A stretch of 55,985 bases of DNA from Kalaharituber pfeilii (taxonomy: Eukaryota; Ascomycota; Pezizomycetes; Pezizales; Pezizaceae). The notes under the pieces were generated by a model that did no database searches, was not told where the DNA came from, and saw only the letters and a program-made list of their open reading frames with translations. Each line of letters starts with the position of its first letter. Position 1 is the first letter of the stretch. The stretch is from positions 1-55,985 of the forward strand of contig WHUZ01000167.1 in NCBI GenBank assembly GCA_015179045.1, written 5' to 3'. Shown here one piece after another: positions 29,889 through 41,289 of this stretch. The translations under genes and the position numbers were made by a program.

Positions 29889-29945
29889 ACTCTCACCATA
29901 ACCTGCTAGATAGCATGTGAGTAATAATATGAAAAAAAAAAAAAA
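29889..29945 (+). mobile_element. Micro-retroposon type 2 (copy I)
   Basis: ACTCTCACCATAACCTGC...GCATGTGAGTAATAATATG plus poly(A). The outer stem CTCAC/GTGAG is a second compensated variant, and the inner TGC/GCA pair has replaced GCC/GGC. No clear target duplication. Confidence 0.72.
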
Positions 29946-30331
29946 TACATAAGCAAGTACATATATTACATATAGTTCACCACTGGGCTAGGTATTCATA
30001 ATTGGGCTGGCTCTGTGAAAAAGACTATATATCTTTCATAGGACTAGCTAGTTTATAAATTAGAGAATATTCATCAATAGGCCAGAACAGTTTTATGAGA
30101 TATACTATTGAGCAGATATATATTATAGATAATTATAAACTATACCTATTGTACCAAAAGATAGGATTGTTACTACTTATTAATAGTATACTGGTTATAT
30201 ATATATATAAGAATGCCTAAACAGGCAGGTTGGCTGCTCATGCTAAGTCTACTGATAGCTAAAAAATCTTAGTTCCTATAGATCTCTTCTTATACTTACT
30301 AGATTCCACTATATTATACTAAGCTATTAGG

Positions 30332-30993
30332 TGTTACGGCTAAGGTGAGACTTACCTAAGCAGCGGAATACTTAGCCTGAATCCTTAGTAAGGCCAGTGC
30401 TGCTAGACCGGACTGATCACCCGTTACGCTTGGCAGAGGATTCTTTGTGTTTGAATAGGTTAGTGCTAAGGAAGTGTGTCACCGTTGATTGTAAGGTCTT
30501 TAGGTCTGGTACTTGGTTTATGAAGCTAATATGCGCACATGCCCTAGTACATGTTATTGCTAGCATCTGTACTACGTTGCATGTTTCTTTGTTATGATTA
30601 TTGGCATGGTTAAATTGCTGTTTCTTTATTTGTTTGCCTAGTCATATATGATGCGCTCAGTCTATTTAAGCACAGGTGATAGCACAGTTGAAGAATCAAG
30701 ACACAAGCGGTGTTCTAAGTTCTCTATTACTCTGAAACCTATCGTTTCCTCATTATGCCCGTGAATCGCTCTGCTCCGCTGTGCACTCTACGCAAAACAG
30801 CTGCCCTTTCGGCCCGCCATATATACAACTCTGTAGTCATTTCGGCCTGCAGCATATACACCTCCGTAGCCTCTCTGGCCCACAGTATATACGCCTCCGT
30901 AGCGACTCCGGCCTGCCGAATATGTACCTCCGTAGCCGTAACATCCAGTGCCTTCCAGTGCCCACCGGAGCCTAGCCCCTCACGCTCGTAACA
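30332..30993 (+). repeat. 5' LTR of gypsy element B3
   Basis: TGTTACGGCT to GCTCGTAACA, with TTAGG before it (30327-30331) and TTAGG after the 3' LTR (36191-36195). It contains the TATA-like TATTTAAG (30663-30670) and the self-complementary site AGCGGTGT (30706-30713), and about four 33-bp repeats at 30801-30935. Confidence 0.92.
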
Positions 30994-31005
30994 TTACACC
31001 GCTCC
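30994..31005 (+). other. Putative primer-binding site of element B3
   Basis: TTACACCGCTCC directly follows the LTR. It lacks the TGG start of tRNA-primed sites but ACACCGCT is complementary to AGCGGTGT within the LTR, fitting self-priming. Confidence 0.55.
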
Positions 31006-31029
31006 TTCACATACCACCCCGCCTACATA

Positions 31030-32400
31030 ATGTCGGCACCTGAAGGCTCATCCGCTGTCTCCTCTTCCTCAAGTACCTCTCCCCAGAGATGTCACCAACC
31101 TCGAGCAAGCGAATACCAACAAGGAAATCAAGGACTATGTGGATCACCATTACGGCGAGCTAGAACAGCACATCGCCCAAGCCTGTGAGCGTATAGATCT
31201 CCTGGCAGAAGCGTTTCAAGGTAATGTATCCACTCCTCTCTCCCAGAGCTAGCAAGAACTGCAAAATACGATAACCCACGTTGCCCAGCTACTGGCAAGT
31301 ATGCAAGGACAGATGCTACAGCAGTCATCATTCGAACCGGTGGCTACACCATAGCCACAATGACCACAGCCCTGTGCCCATTCCGCCGGGTACTGATGGT
31401 ACGGGTACTTCTCCTACTCGTGCCCCGCCTTGCGGTTCTCGTCGAGCATGAGACCCTACGCCTCCTCGTTTTCCCTATGAGTCAATCATTGCCGTGGGGC
31501 CGTCGTCTTCCTCGTACCTCTCCTCGCGGCTCTCGCCGAGCCCGAGATCCGACGTCTCCGTCAGTTGATGCCATGATGCCTTCCTCCTCCTGCGAAGATT
31601 CCCCCTCCAGATAAGTTCGATGGGGATGCAAAAGAGCTTGACAAATCTTCTCTTCCTGGTCCATCGTTGGATTAGGAGTTCACTGATGATGACGAAACCC
31701 TTGATGTGTTCACCTCTTGCTTGAAGGGCCCTGCCCTCACCTTTTTCCGTCAGAACCTCCACTGTTATAGGCCACACCTTTCACCCTACTGTGTACAGCC
31801 TTCCAGGACTCCTCAGCCATTGCTGAGGCCGCTCGAAACATTCGGACGCAAGCAGTGGGGTAGATTGCAGGATTTCTTAACTGAAATCGACGAAGTACGA
31901 GTACAATGATGTGGCAAAGATCCCCGATCCTATCCTCATTTCCTACATTTCCGCCAGATGTCCGGAACCTTTTAGCCGGCCATCGTGAGTATCGAAGCAA
32001 CTAGAACCAATGGAAGTTTCCATTGTCGATGCCCTGGGAAAGCCTAGGATATAAGCGCTTCACTCCCTCTACCACCAAGACAAACATTACCTCCAGCAGT
32101 AGCTTCACGATACAGCCACCTCTACCTCCGAAGAACAAGAAGAACGTTGACATACCTGAAGAAATGATTCAGAAAAAAAGCAACTGATGCATCAAGTGTG
32201 TTAAGAGTGGCCATAGGGTCACCGCGGGCTGGAGAAGAAGTAGTGGAAGCGTAGGGGATGGGAGAAGACGTGGTAGCAACCCAACCGAAGCCAAAGAAGG
32301 AAGACAAAGGGGAAGTACAACGCCCTGGAGTCACGAATCTGCTCTCTCGAATCACAGATATCTCCTAGCCCAAAAGAAGACAAAGACCGACACTAGCCAC
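31030..32400 (+). pseudogene. Element B3 gag relic
   Basis: It begins with an ATG at 31030 (MSAPEGSSAVSS...), shared in position and sequence with the copy at 48382. Frames break repeatedly. A zinc-knuckle trace (CIKCVKSGHRVTAG, missing the last Cys) lies near 32190-32230. Gag would package the element RNA. No long open frame remains, and the related element at 47604 shows the same gene equally decayed. Confidence 0.7.
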
Positions 32401-32499
32401 CTCGAGATACAGGCCTTCGACGATTCCGAGAGGATCACTGAACTGTCTGACTTGGAGTACATGGGGAGCTTGCTCAGCGTGTAGGACTCCCTGTCACAG

Positions 32500-34900
32500 C
32501 GACCTCCTCAGTTGCGAGGTAAAATTCAAAACTGGGAAGACTGTTAGGGCTATTGTGGACTGTGCAGCCCCTGTGCTGATTGTTACTTTGGCAGATTGGG
32601 TAAGGAGTTGAGATTGAGGCCACGAAGCAAGGCCTGCGATAATTAAGCAAGGTGATGATATTTTATGAATACTTCATTTTCATTCTCTGGCATTCCGGTT
32701 CTCGAATCTGTTTCTTCTACTTTGGATTATGTGCATCCTATCGGTGTCCCGGGAAACCTAATACGGTCTCTGTTGATTTTATTTCGCCTTCTTTTTTGGA
32801 CTCTCACCAAGGGGGTCTGTTCTGAACTCCCGCCAGACGGTTAAGGAATTTGTTTTTGATTTGATGCCGAAGTTATGGATATCGGCGACAAGGAATGCAT
32901 CATTGGTTTGTCCTGGTTAATAGCTTTCCGATTGATTGTGTTAATGGCGTTTTGAAGCATAGTATGTTTGATGCACTTGCGTTGAATTGCTTTCTGTTCT
33001 TTTCGACGATACCCTTGAGGAGGGTGATATTGTGTTGTTATTTGACTTGGGATCATGAAATCCCTTTTGAGAACCCAAATGCGAAGCCTCCCCATAGTCT
33101 AGTATACCTGGGAAGAAGATGAGGCCTTTAGAGGCATATCGACGAACACTTACCAACAGGGAAGATACGAAAGTCAAGGTCGAAAAGCAGCTTCACCAAT
33201 TTTTTTTTTTTCGTGCGGAAGAATATGTTGAATGGAGGACGGCATTCAAATACATCCAAAGACCTATTCGAGTTCACAGTCATGCCTTTTGGACTCATCA
33301 TCGCACCCGCTTCCTTTCAAGAAAATGATGGATGAGATTCTCACCGGCATTGATGGAGTTCTTTGGTACTTGGACTCTTAATCTATGGAGGCAAACCCAA
33401 ACGAGACCATGAAAGGATAGTGGAAAGTGCTGCCAGTTGAGCAAACATGGGCTCGCGATCAACCTGGCCAAGTGCGAGTGCCAAGTGCACGAAACCATGT
33501 TCCTTGGTCGCCTTATTAATGGCCTCAAGATTAAGATGGACCTGGCCAAACTTCCTATCATTCGCGACTGGCCACAGCCAATAAAGAAAGAGGTGCAAGC
33601 CTTTCTAGGCTTTGCAAACTACTACCACCGATTCGTCCTCAACAACTACCGCCGATTTATTTTACGCTGCCACAACTCGACTGCTGACCACCTTGACTGG
33701 AAACGTACCCTTTACTTGGAGGGCAGAGCAGCAAGCTGCTTTTATGGAGCTTAAAGACAAGTTCATGAGTGTCCCCATACTGCGACAGTTCGATCGATCC
33801 CTGCCTGCGATTGTGAAAACCGACTGCTCAGACCAAGCACTCGCCGGTGTCTTGAGCCAGTACTATGATCCTTCACTCATACGATTACTACTCCCGATTA
33901 CTGACTCCTGCAAAACTACCCTATCATAATAAAGACTGACAATTTTTGATTGTCTGTACAAGAAATGAAGGATGGAGCTATTGGGAATTAAGTTCACCAT
34001 CACTGACTACCATGCACTAAAGTACTTCACCACTAAACAATGCCTCAACAGCTAGCAAGCCAACTGAAGCCAGAGACTTTCCGAATTTGACTACGTTATC
34101 AACTACGCTCCAGGAAAGCTTAATGGCAAAGCTGATGCCCTCTCATGACGAACTAAGGCAGGTGAGGCAGAGGACGTGTAGGCTGATATCCCTAGAGTCA
34201 ACTGCGATGAATGGGTAAGGACCGATCACGGCCCTGTATGGTGCCTGAGCAATATCGATAGGAAGTGTTATGACAATGCTACGATAGTGACGTGGCTACG
34301 CACTGGGGTGTGTACCGAACACAGGAACTCCTTTCTCGAAACTTCTACCAGGGTGGCTAATTATGTCACTAGTTGTGCAGCCTGTCTGAAGGCCAAAGCT
34401 GACCGACATCCGAGACAAACTAGACGTATGCCAATGTCTACTAGTATGAAGCCTTGGGAGGAGATAGCTATAGACTTTGTTGGAGAACTACCGGGGGCTT
34501 TAACGCTATTTCAGTTGTCACAGACCGGTTCATCAAATGCAATGCTATAACTAGCAAAAAACACTCGGACAACTAGAGATATCGCTAATGCCTTCAATGA
34601 CGTCTTCAGGCCACAATTCGCCTCAGCCCTCTGGAAAGAAATTACATTGGAACTCGACGTAGGACTCCAACTCAGTACCGCTGACCACACCCAGACCGAC
34701 AGACTCTCTGAACGCACGATAAAGCCTCTCAAACAGTATCTTTGCATTTACTGCCATGACTGACAGAACCGATGGGTAACTTGGCTACCTCTGGCTGAGT
34801 TCGCTTACTACTACTGCATCGACCCACGGTTACAGCCCTTTCGCTCTTTATATGGATTTGACCCTAAAGTTATTCACCTCTCAGACGACAATATTCATGT
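32500..34900 (+). pseudogene. Element B3 pol relic (protease, RT, RNase H, integrase)
   Basis: Ordered fragments are a protease trace (AIVDCAAPV in place of a D-S/T-G motif, about 32550), RT (CLGRLINGLKIKMDLAKLP-type thumb; VQAFLGFANYYHRFV at about 33590-33640), RNase H (IVKTDCSDQALAGVLSQYYD at about 33810-33870; KFTITDYHALKYF), and integrase (NYVTSCAACLKAKADRHPRQ; PWEEIAIDFVGELPG at about 34455-34500; TADHTQTDRLSERT at about 34680). Every domain of a Ty3/gypsy Pol is represented, but none is intact. A 12-T run at 33199 lies in the RT and is not an insertion. Confidence 0.8.
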
Positions 34901-34949
34901 CTCCCTAGCGGCTGAACAGCCTTTCCGAGAGCGACTTGAACCCCAAGAT

Positions 34950-35183
34950 ATAGAGATCGATGATGACAAGTTCTTCTATGTCGTCGATTCGAAATGCATG
35001 AACAGGGTAGTAAAGTACCGAATCTATTGGCAGAGCTATGGCAAAGATGATGATACTTGGGAACCGATTAAGAAACTACATAGATCGTTGGAATCTGTCA
35101 GAGAGTTCCATGACCGATATCCAAGAAAGCCACTCTACGGTCTAAATAAGACATCGATGGCGAAAGCGGAGCTACTTGGATAA
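34950..35183 (+). pseudogene. Element B3 chromodomain
   Basis: The frame reads KYRIYWQSYGKDDDTWEP, then LHRSLESVREFHDRYPRKP and a stop at 35181. This is a chromodomain-like end of Pol with the aromatic residues Y, W, Y and W in place. It is better preserved than the rest of the polyprotein. The matching domain in the sister element is at 52160-52290. Confidence 0.75.
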
Positions 35184-35471
35184 TGTGGGATGTGAGTACC
35201 TTTTCCTTACGAAGAGATTTTTCCCACTGGGTTTTTATCTTTGTTAAGGTTTTTAATGGCCTCACTGACCAATGAATGAGTGCTTGAGACACACCAGTCT
35301 CACCGTCAGCCACAGATGAGTAAATTCCTGTCAGAGGCCTTGCGCATAAGGCACGCCAATAATTGCATTAGCCACCCTTTTGACTCTCGCAAGAGAGCTG
35401 ATACATATTACTTACAATAACGATTAGTTTGGGTTACTTTTCGGTGATTGTCAGTCGAGACGACTGCCCTA
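35184..35471. other. 3' untranslated region of element B3
   Basis: No coding potential. Conserved at 52300-52600 in the sister element (for example GAGTACCTTTTCCTTACGAAG), so it is part of the element. Confidence 0.6.
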
Positions 35472-35484
35472 GAACGGGGGGTAA
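35472..35484 (+). other. Polypurine tract of element B3
   Basis: GAACGGGGGGTAA immediately before the 3' LTR. The same arrangement (AACGGGGGGGTAA) precedes the 3' LTR at 52618. Confidence 0.75.
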
Positions 35485-36190
35485 TGTTATGGCTAAGGTG
35501 AGACTTACCCGAGCAGGGGAACACTTACCCTGAATCCTTAGTAAGGCCAGTGCTGCTAGACTGGACTGATCACCCGTTAGGCTTGGCAGAGGATTCTTTG
35601 TGTTTGAATAGAGTAGTGCTAAGAAAGTGTGTGTCACCATTGATTGTAAGGTCTTTAGGCCTGGCACTCGGTTTATGAAGCTAATATGCGCACATGCCCT
35701 AGTACATATTATTATCTAGCATCTGTACTATGTTGCATGTTTCTTTGTTATAATTATTGGCATTATTGAATTGCCGTTTCTTTATTTGCTTGCCTAGTCA
35801 TGTATGATGCGCTCAGTCTATTTAAGCACACGCGATACACAAGCGGTGTTCTAAGTTCTCTATTACTCTGAAACCTATCGTTTCCTCATTACGCCTGTGA
35901 ATTACTCCGCTCCGCTGTGTGCTCCACGCAAAACAGCTGCCCTTCTGGCCCGCCGTATATACAACTCCGTAGGCATTTCGGCCCGCAGCATATACGCCTC
36001 CGTAGCCTCTCCGGCCCGCAGCATATACGCCTCCGTAGCCTCTCCAGCCCGCAGCATATACGCCTCCATAGCCGGCCCGCCGCATATACGCCTCCATAGC
36101 GACTCCGGCCTGCCGAATACGTACCTCCGTAGCCGTAACATCCAGTGCCTTCCAGCGCCCACCGGAGCCTAGCCCCTCACGCCCGTAACA
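35485..36190 (+). repeat. 3' LTR of gypsy element B3
   Basis: TGTTATGGCT to GCCCGTAACA, followed by the TTAGG target duplication. It differs from the 5' LTR by substitutions, a small deletion after TTTAAGCACA, and about six copies of the 33-bp repeat in place of four (35945-36140). Confidence 0.92.
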
Positions 36191-36195
36191 TTAGG

Positions 36196-37395
36196 GGAGT
36201 AGGTTTGCTTGGCTACATATTTTATGACTATAAGAGATATAAAATCATTAAAAATATCAGTCTAGTACCAGAATCTCTCGTACTTCTAGTAATGTCTTTT
36301 CAGTTAATATCGTAATGGCAGTAATAATAATTATAAGAATACTAGCTATACTATTAAGTTCAATGGATGGCAGCTAGTAATAATATTAATTAAAAAGTGC
36401 TAATTCTTATATCTGATCTGCTAGGTTAATCTATAAACTAAGTACTATATTGTCATATATTTCAAATATGAGTTATGCTTAATTGTAAGTTAGTTACCTT
36501 TCAGGTTGGCATTGGCTGATGGCTTACTTGAGGATTAACTGTCTGCATGTAGCTTTTACTTTTATACTAGCAGATATGAGCTGAGAAAGTATTATACAAG
36601 GCTGTTTTACTTAGTGTATTTACTCTGCTGTATAACCATAGCCATATTATATTAGGTACTGCTTTATTATAAGGTATGCAAGGTATAGACTAATATTCTT
36701 CTAAGAATATGAATAGAATATTCAAGAATTGAGTACTTCTATAATCTGCTAATTCTGAAAGCTATTAAACTGCAATGTAAACTCAAGTATATTCAATACT
36801 TATACACAACCTTTACCAATATATTTACTTTTAGATGAGTAGCTAATATAACTAAAAATAATCTCTTCACTCATTCAAGTAGTCTTACTACCTGCTATCT
36901 ATACTATTATGTATATGGCTAGTATAGTTTGTTACTTATCTTTATTTATCAGAATAAGAAGGAATATATCAAATAATATAAGTATAATATTCTAGCCTCT
37001 ATAGAAAACATTATCATAGATTTATACTATTATCTATAATATAAGCAAAAATAGTTTTGCCCTTACTACTTATAGATTGGACGCTTACAGTAGTATTCTA
37101 TTTGAGATATATTAGTCCACTCTTAGTAAACTCATAGTTGTGAGCTAATATTTTATATTTGCTAAATATATATTTACCAGACTAATATTAGCAGTGAGAT
37201 CCATAAAGTTTGTCTACCTAGTATTGATTAATCTTTTTTAGTACTGATAAAATCCATTTTCTACTTGATAGCATTATTATAGCTATAATAGCAGCCTAGG
37301 AGCTGTATAGTATAATAGGCTACTTACTAGATAATTTAAAGCTACTCCATATTCTTGCATTACTATAAATTATAAAATAGAGAAAAGACTAGAGT
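36196..37395. other. AT-rich tract
   Basis: TA-rich, no gene, no insertion with clear ends that I could find. Confidence 0.55.
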
Positions 37396-37785
37396 TTATT
37401 TGTAAGAAAAAAATACCAGACAGTGAAAAACAGACAAGCAACCCAAGCATGGTTTTCGACCAAATAACAAGAATCCAAAATCCAAGCTGTCGAGCAATAA
37501 TTTCCCGACCCAGGTCGGGAAAACAGTTTCCTTATCAAACAATTTCTTTAATATCTTGCAGCAGTCTTTTATTTTACTTGTATCTAGTTCTTCAATGAGC
37601 TGTACCACTGGTCCAAGGTCTTGTTTATAGGTGTAGGAGTATGGTTGGCATTTTCTATTTCCGCGTATGTGTTCGGTTTCGGCTTTGCTATTACTGTCGC
37701 TTGAGTCAGTTGAGATAGCTTTTTGCTTTAATATCCTGGCAATGGCTATATTTTCATCTTCACTTTCTGAAGCCACTGTTACCAA
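37396..37785 (-). pseudogene. Unrecognised minus-strand open frame, probably element D remnant
   Basis: The 129-codon frame starts VTVASESEDENIAIARILKQ, is acidic and lysine-rich at first, has LGPVVQLIEELDTSKIKDCC in the middle, and ends hydrophobic. The upstream minus-strand sequence (to about 38250) has further helical, stop-broken stretches in compatible frames (IKNQVKDCLSSLKPVECAEALI). I do not recognise a domain. Being on the same strand and 1.4 kb past the integrase of element D, it may be a transposon-carried or neighbouring ORF. A function cannot be given. Confidence 0.35.
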
Positions 37786-39185
37786 AGTTATACCATACCC
37801 TCCTGCAGGTAGAATTCGTCCCTTTTGTCCAGCTTCTAGAGTGCATAGATCTTCAGCTGTGATATGTGCTACCTTGTGAGTATCTCGAGTATTCTTTTCC
37901 TGTCGTTGCTTGATGAGATATTGTAATACTATCTCTTGCTAATCTTCATCTCTGTACTCTTGCAGTACCTAGTGGTATCATAATGATATTCTGCCATAGC
38001 CTTTAGTTTGTTAATACAAGCCATACTACTAAAGCTTTCCTTCTCAATGTCCATTGCTGACTATGGCTTATAACTCTCAATTGCTGCTAGCAGAATGGTT
38101 GCTGCTTGTCTACACTCTTGTATATTTTTCTGATTGAGTTTGCTTAGCATATTACCCATTGCAATTAAAGCTTCTGCACATTCTACCGGCTTAAGGCTGC
38201 TAAGGCAGTCTTTGACTTGATTTTTAATGTCTGTATGAGTTAGCAGTTAAAGATCCATAATGCAGTATCCTTGACTAGTTGTTAGCTGAAGCAGTCTGTA
38301 GTAGTTGAAGAGAGAAGAATCTGTTGGTTGTGCTGTGCAGGTTCTCAACATGCAAGTGCTAAATTTCCAAGACAGGAATATGTAGTAAAATCTGATCTTA
38401 ACAGCTTGACCTAGTGCAAAATAAAAGAGTTGCATCGATATACTGGTATTGTTCCCCTCCCTTCTCAGAAATTGGACTGCCTCCTAGTCCAATACAGATA
38501 AACATATATCAAAAATTACACAGCTTGACTTACAAACAAATAAACATATAGATAAACATTTATGCAAATAAATAAACTGTTAAATAAACAATTAAATAAA
38601 TAAAGAAATAATAAATATAGAGTTAAGAGATATGTTAACCAAACATGTAAGTAAGCAAACAAATTAACAAATAAACAAATGAACATATAAACAGACAGGC
38701 AAACAAGCAAACAAACTAACAAGCAGACAAACAAACAAATAAATAAACAAGCAGATGACTAATTAAACAAACAAAAACTATCATATTAATCCGCTGTAGG
38801 ATAATAAGAAAAATCGCTGGCGGGAGCTTGGTTATTTCTTGGCTTACGGTCAAGGTCTGGCTTAGTCATACGCTGGTGATATATAGGCATAGGTGTGGAT
38901 GTAGTAGGAGATGTCTAGGCAGCAGTTTTTCTCTTCTTCCTTCTATGGTATCACTTGCTATACATTGCTTATATTATATGCTATGAATTGATCGTTTTGC
39001 CTACCTTATTGCTCAGCCCACCAAGTCTAGACCCAGTCCTTTTGTGCATGCAGATGCGGTATTATTGTATATACTCTGCCTGTTCACACTGCCTCCTCAA
39101 TATAACTTTCTACTTCCCTGCTATTATTATCAGATCCATTATCACTCTTACTAGATTCCTCACTGTCCTCTGCTGATACCCCTTT
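37786..39185. other. Sequence between the unknown ORF and the integrase of element D
   Basis: Contains the tetranucleotide-type repeat at 38500-38776. Otherwise broken minus-strand frames and no recognisable gene. I did not find the 3' LTR of element D. Confidence 0.4.
38500..38776. repeat. Degenerate AAAC/AAAT tetranucleotide repeat
   Basis: A long imperfect array of AAAC, AAAT and related units (ACAAACAAATAAATAAACAA). The minus-strand Val/Cys/Leu/Phe-rich frame across it is an artefact of the repeat. Confidence 0.88.
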
Positions 39186-40388
39186 TCACATAAAAAATCT
39201 CTTGAGATATTCTCCTGGATAGTACCTCGCTACAAGCATACCGTCAAGCTCAGTTAGTTGGTATGTTCCTTTATCTTCCTTTTTCTCCAAAATAAGATAA
39301 GAACCATTCCACCGGTTATCCAACTTGTGAAACCACTGCTTATCAAGTTGACTATTATATCGCAGGACTATATCACCTTTTCGGAAAGGCTCAGGGCGAG
39401 ATCTCATCTGCTTGTCAAACCACCGCTTGTTTGCCAATCTACTCTTTTTGAGAGTCTCTCTAGTAGCAGAAATATCGTCTTTCCTGCGCTCTAGTTGTTT
39501 AGCCTACTGCGCCAATAACTCTTCCCGTGCCATATTTCTTTTCCATTCACCCACTGCCCAGCTAATCCCAGAGGTCTCTATAGGCACAATACAGTCCTGT
39601 CCATAAAGCAAACGAAAGGATGACATTCCAGTTGACCTCCGAGTAGTTATATGGTCTGCCCAAATAACAGCTACTAAATGCATATGCCATTTAAGTCCTA
39701 ACTTAGCAAGAGCATTGACAATAGGCTGATGACCTCATTCAACAAGACCATCAGACTGCGGATGGTATGCAGCTATTACGACATTATGGATTCAATATCG
39801 CTTCATCAATTGTTGAGCTGATGCTTTATTCTTAGGCCAACTATTATTGACAATCAAAGCAGATAAACCGAAGTGTGTGATCTACTCATAGATGAACTTT
39901 GCAACAGCAAGAGAATCAGCTTTAGCAAGGGCCTTTGCTTCTAACTATCCAGTAAGGTCCTCTCTCATTGCTACAATATATTGAAACCCTCCAGATCACG
40001 GCATATGTATAACATCAAGGCCAACTTTTCTCTACAGTACTGAATATAGAGTAGGATATAAGGGCTCATCAAACTTGATACTAGGGCGCTTCTGACATTG
40101 GGGGCAGGTTCACACAAACTCTTTAATATCCTTAAACATGTGTTCCCACCAGTATCGCCGGAAGATATTGTTGAAGGTTCCTTGCTGTCCCCGATGCCTA
40201 TACTCATCATGCAGAGCAACTAGAATTCGCTGCTTATCCTCTGGTTTGCAGATAACTCGCTTAGGAGGCTGCTCTTTCTTAGCACGCCTGAAGAGATGCC
40301 CCCTTGGAATAGAAATTTAGTCACCATTCCCTTGAACCAATGGAAATTCTTGGTATCAATAGTAGAGAGCTTTCAGAGCGTTGACAGA
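39186..40388 (-). pseudogene. Element D integrase relic
   Basis: The minus strand shows a recognisable gypsy integrase: KFLFQGGHLFRRAKKEQPPK, the zinc region (LHDEYRHRGQQGTF, then CPQCQKR), VGLDVIHMP, IVAMREDLTG, IAAYHPQSDGLVE, and WADHITTRRSTGMS. The C-terminal domain LANKRWFDKQMRSRPEPFRK...IVLRYNSQLDKQW...LKRFF is at 39186-39437. Several Trp/Gln/Arg codons have become stops, and the second catalytic Asp region reads NNSWPKNKA. It joins in frame, across element C, with the RT/RNase H at 55059-55985. Confidence 0.85.
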
Positions 40389-40393
40389 TATTC

Positions 40394-41031
40394 TGTTACA
40401 GGCATAATCATTCTCATGCTATAACACCGTCTTGTTTAAGTGTCATCAAAAGGTACTACCAACTATAAAGCCTACCAGTCAGAAGTTTAGCTAACCCGAT
40501 ACTAGTCAGGTCTATAGTAGTGGAACTTCTTTGGTTAAGAAGTAAGTAACTACTAAGATTAGCAATCCGGGTTACTAACTCTTCCGACAGCTTGTGTTGT
40601 ACTATTCGTTTTACGATAACCTTTTCTTATTTTCTTATATCATCGATCTTTGCATAGGGATCGGAGTTATGATAGTATTTTTAGATAGAGGCTTACATTA
40701 GAGGTTTCAAGTTCTCGTATTTGTTGTTCTAGAATTTATTGTAAGGGTTGGTCAAAAAGAAAGGCAGTCACTTAGCTTTTTTCAGGGTCTGACTTGATCC
40801 TCAGAATCCGTTCAAGCTGAATTTGTTAATAGCTTTGAAGAACTACATTTTGTATAAATAGAAGCCTGACCCACCAGAGTTTGAAGGGCAAGGACCCGGA
40901 ACTCAACCCTAACAAATATAAAGCTTTCGTACTACTTTAACTACCTTATTTTCCGTAACTTATATTTAATTATACTTCACATTGCACTTAGTTATTTAGT
41001 AAATGGCTTACCCCCAATATACCCTGTAACA
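40394..41031 (+). repeat. 5' LTR of gypsy element C
   Basis: 638 bp, TGTTACAGGC to CCCTGTAACA, preceded by the target duplication TATTC (40389-40393). It matches 54416-55053, which is also 638 bp. It has TATAAATA (40853-40860) and AACAAATATA (40911-40920). Confidence 0.93.
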
Positions 41032-41032
41032 C

Positions 41033-41042
41033 TATATTTGTT
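41033..41042 (+). other. Putative self-priming site of element C
   Basis: TATATTTGTT, one base after the LTR, is a perfect 10-nt complement of AACAAATATA at 40911-40920 in the LTR. It does not start with TGG, so tRNA priming is not suggested. Confidence 0.55.
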
Positions 41043-41289
41043 GGGTCTCGTTTCGCCACAACCTCACAAATAACCAATAATGGTATCCTACAACTTCTCA
41101 AGCTATTGACTGCTAGGAACGAACTAGTCTATTGGAGATCTAAAGATAAAGTAGATTCGGATTCCAGTGCAGAAGCAGCACAATCGACCCTCACCACCAC
41201 TTCAAGACCAGGACTCTGGCCTCGAACAAAGTTTCAGTCCCAGCAATTACGTATTGAGGACACTCAAGAACTAAATTAGATTCAGATCC

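Larger units (their letters stand above)
28754..30326. other. AT-rich tract holding a TRIM-family solo LTR and a micro-retroposon
   Basis: No gene. TA-rich, short repeats. Contains the features at 29277-29515 and 29889-29945 and ends at the target duplication of element B3. Confidence 0.55.

Noticed and set aside
33198..33212. Poly(T) run as another micro-retroposon
   Set aside because: The sister element (50450-50470) has a shorter T run at the same place, and no hairpin tail or target duplication is present. It is homopolymer expansion within RT.
38516..38734. Hydrophobic minus-strand frame as a membrane protein
   Set aside because: It is the translation of an AAAC/AAAT repeat.
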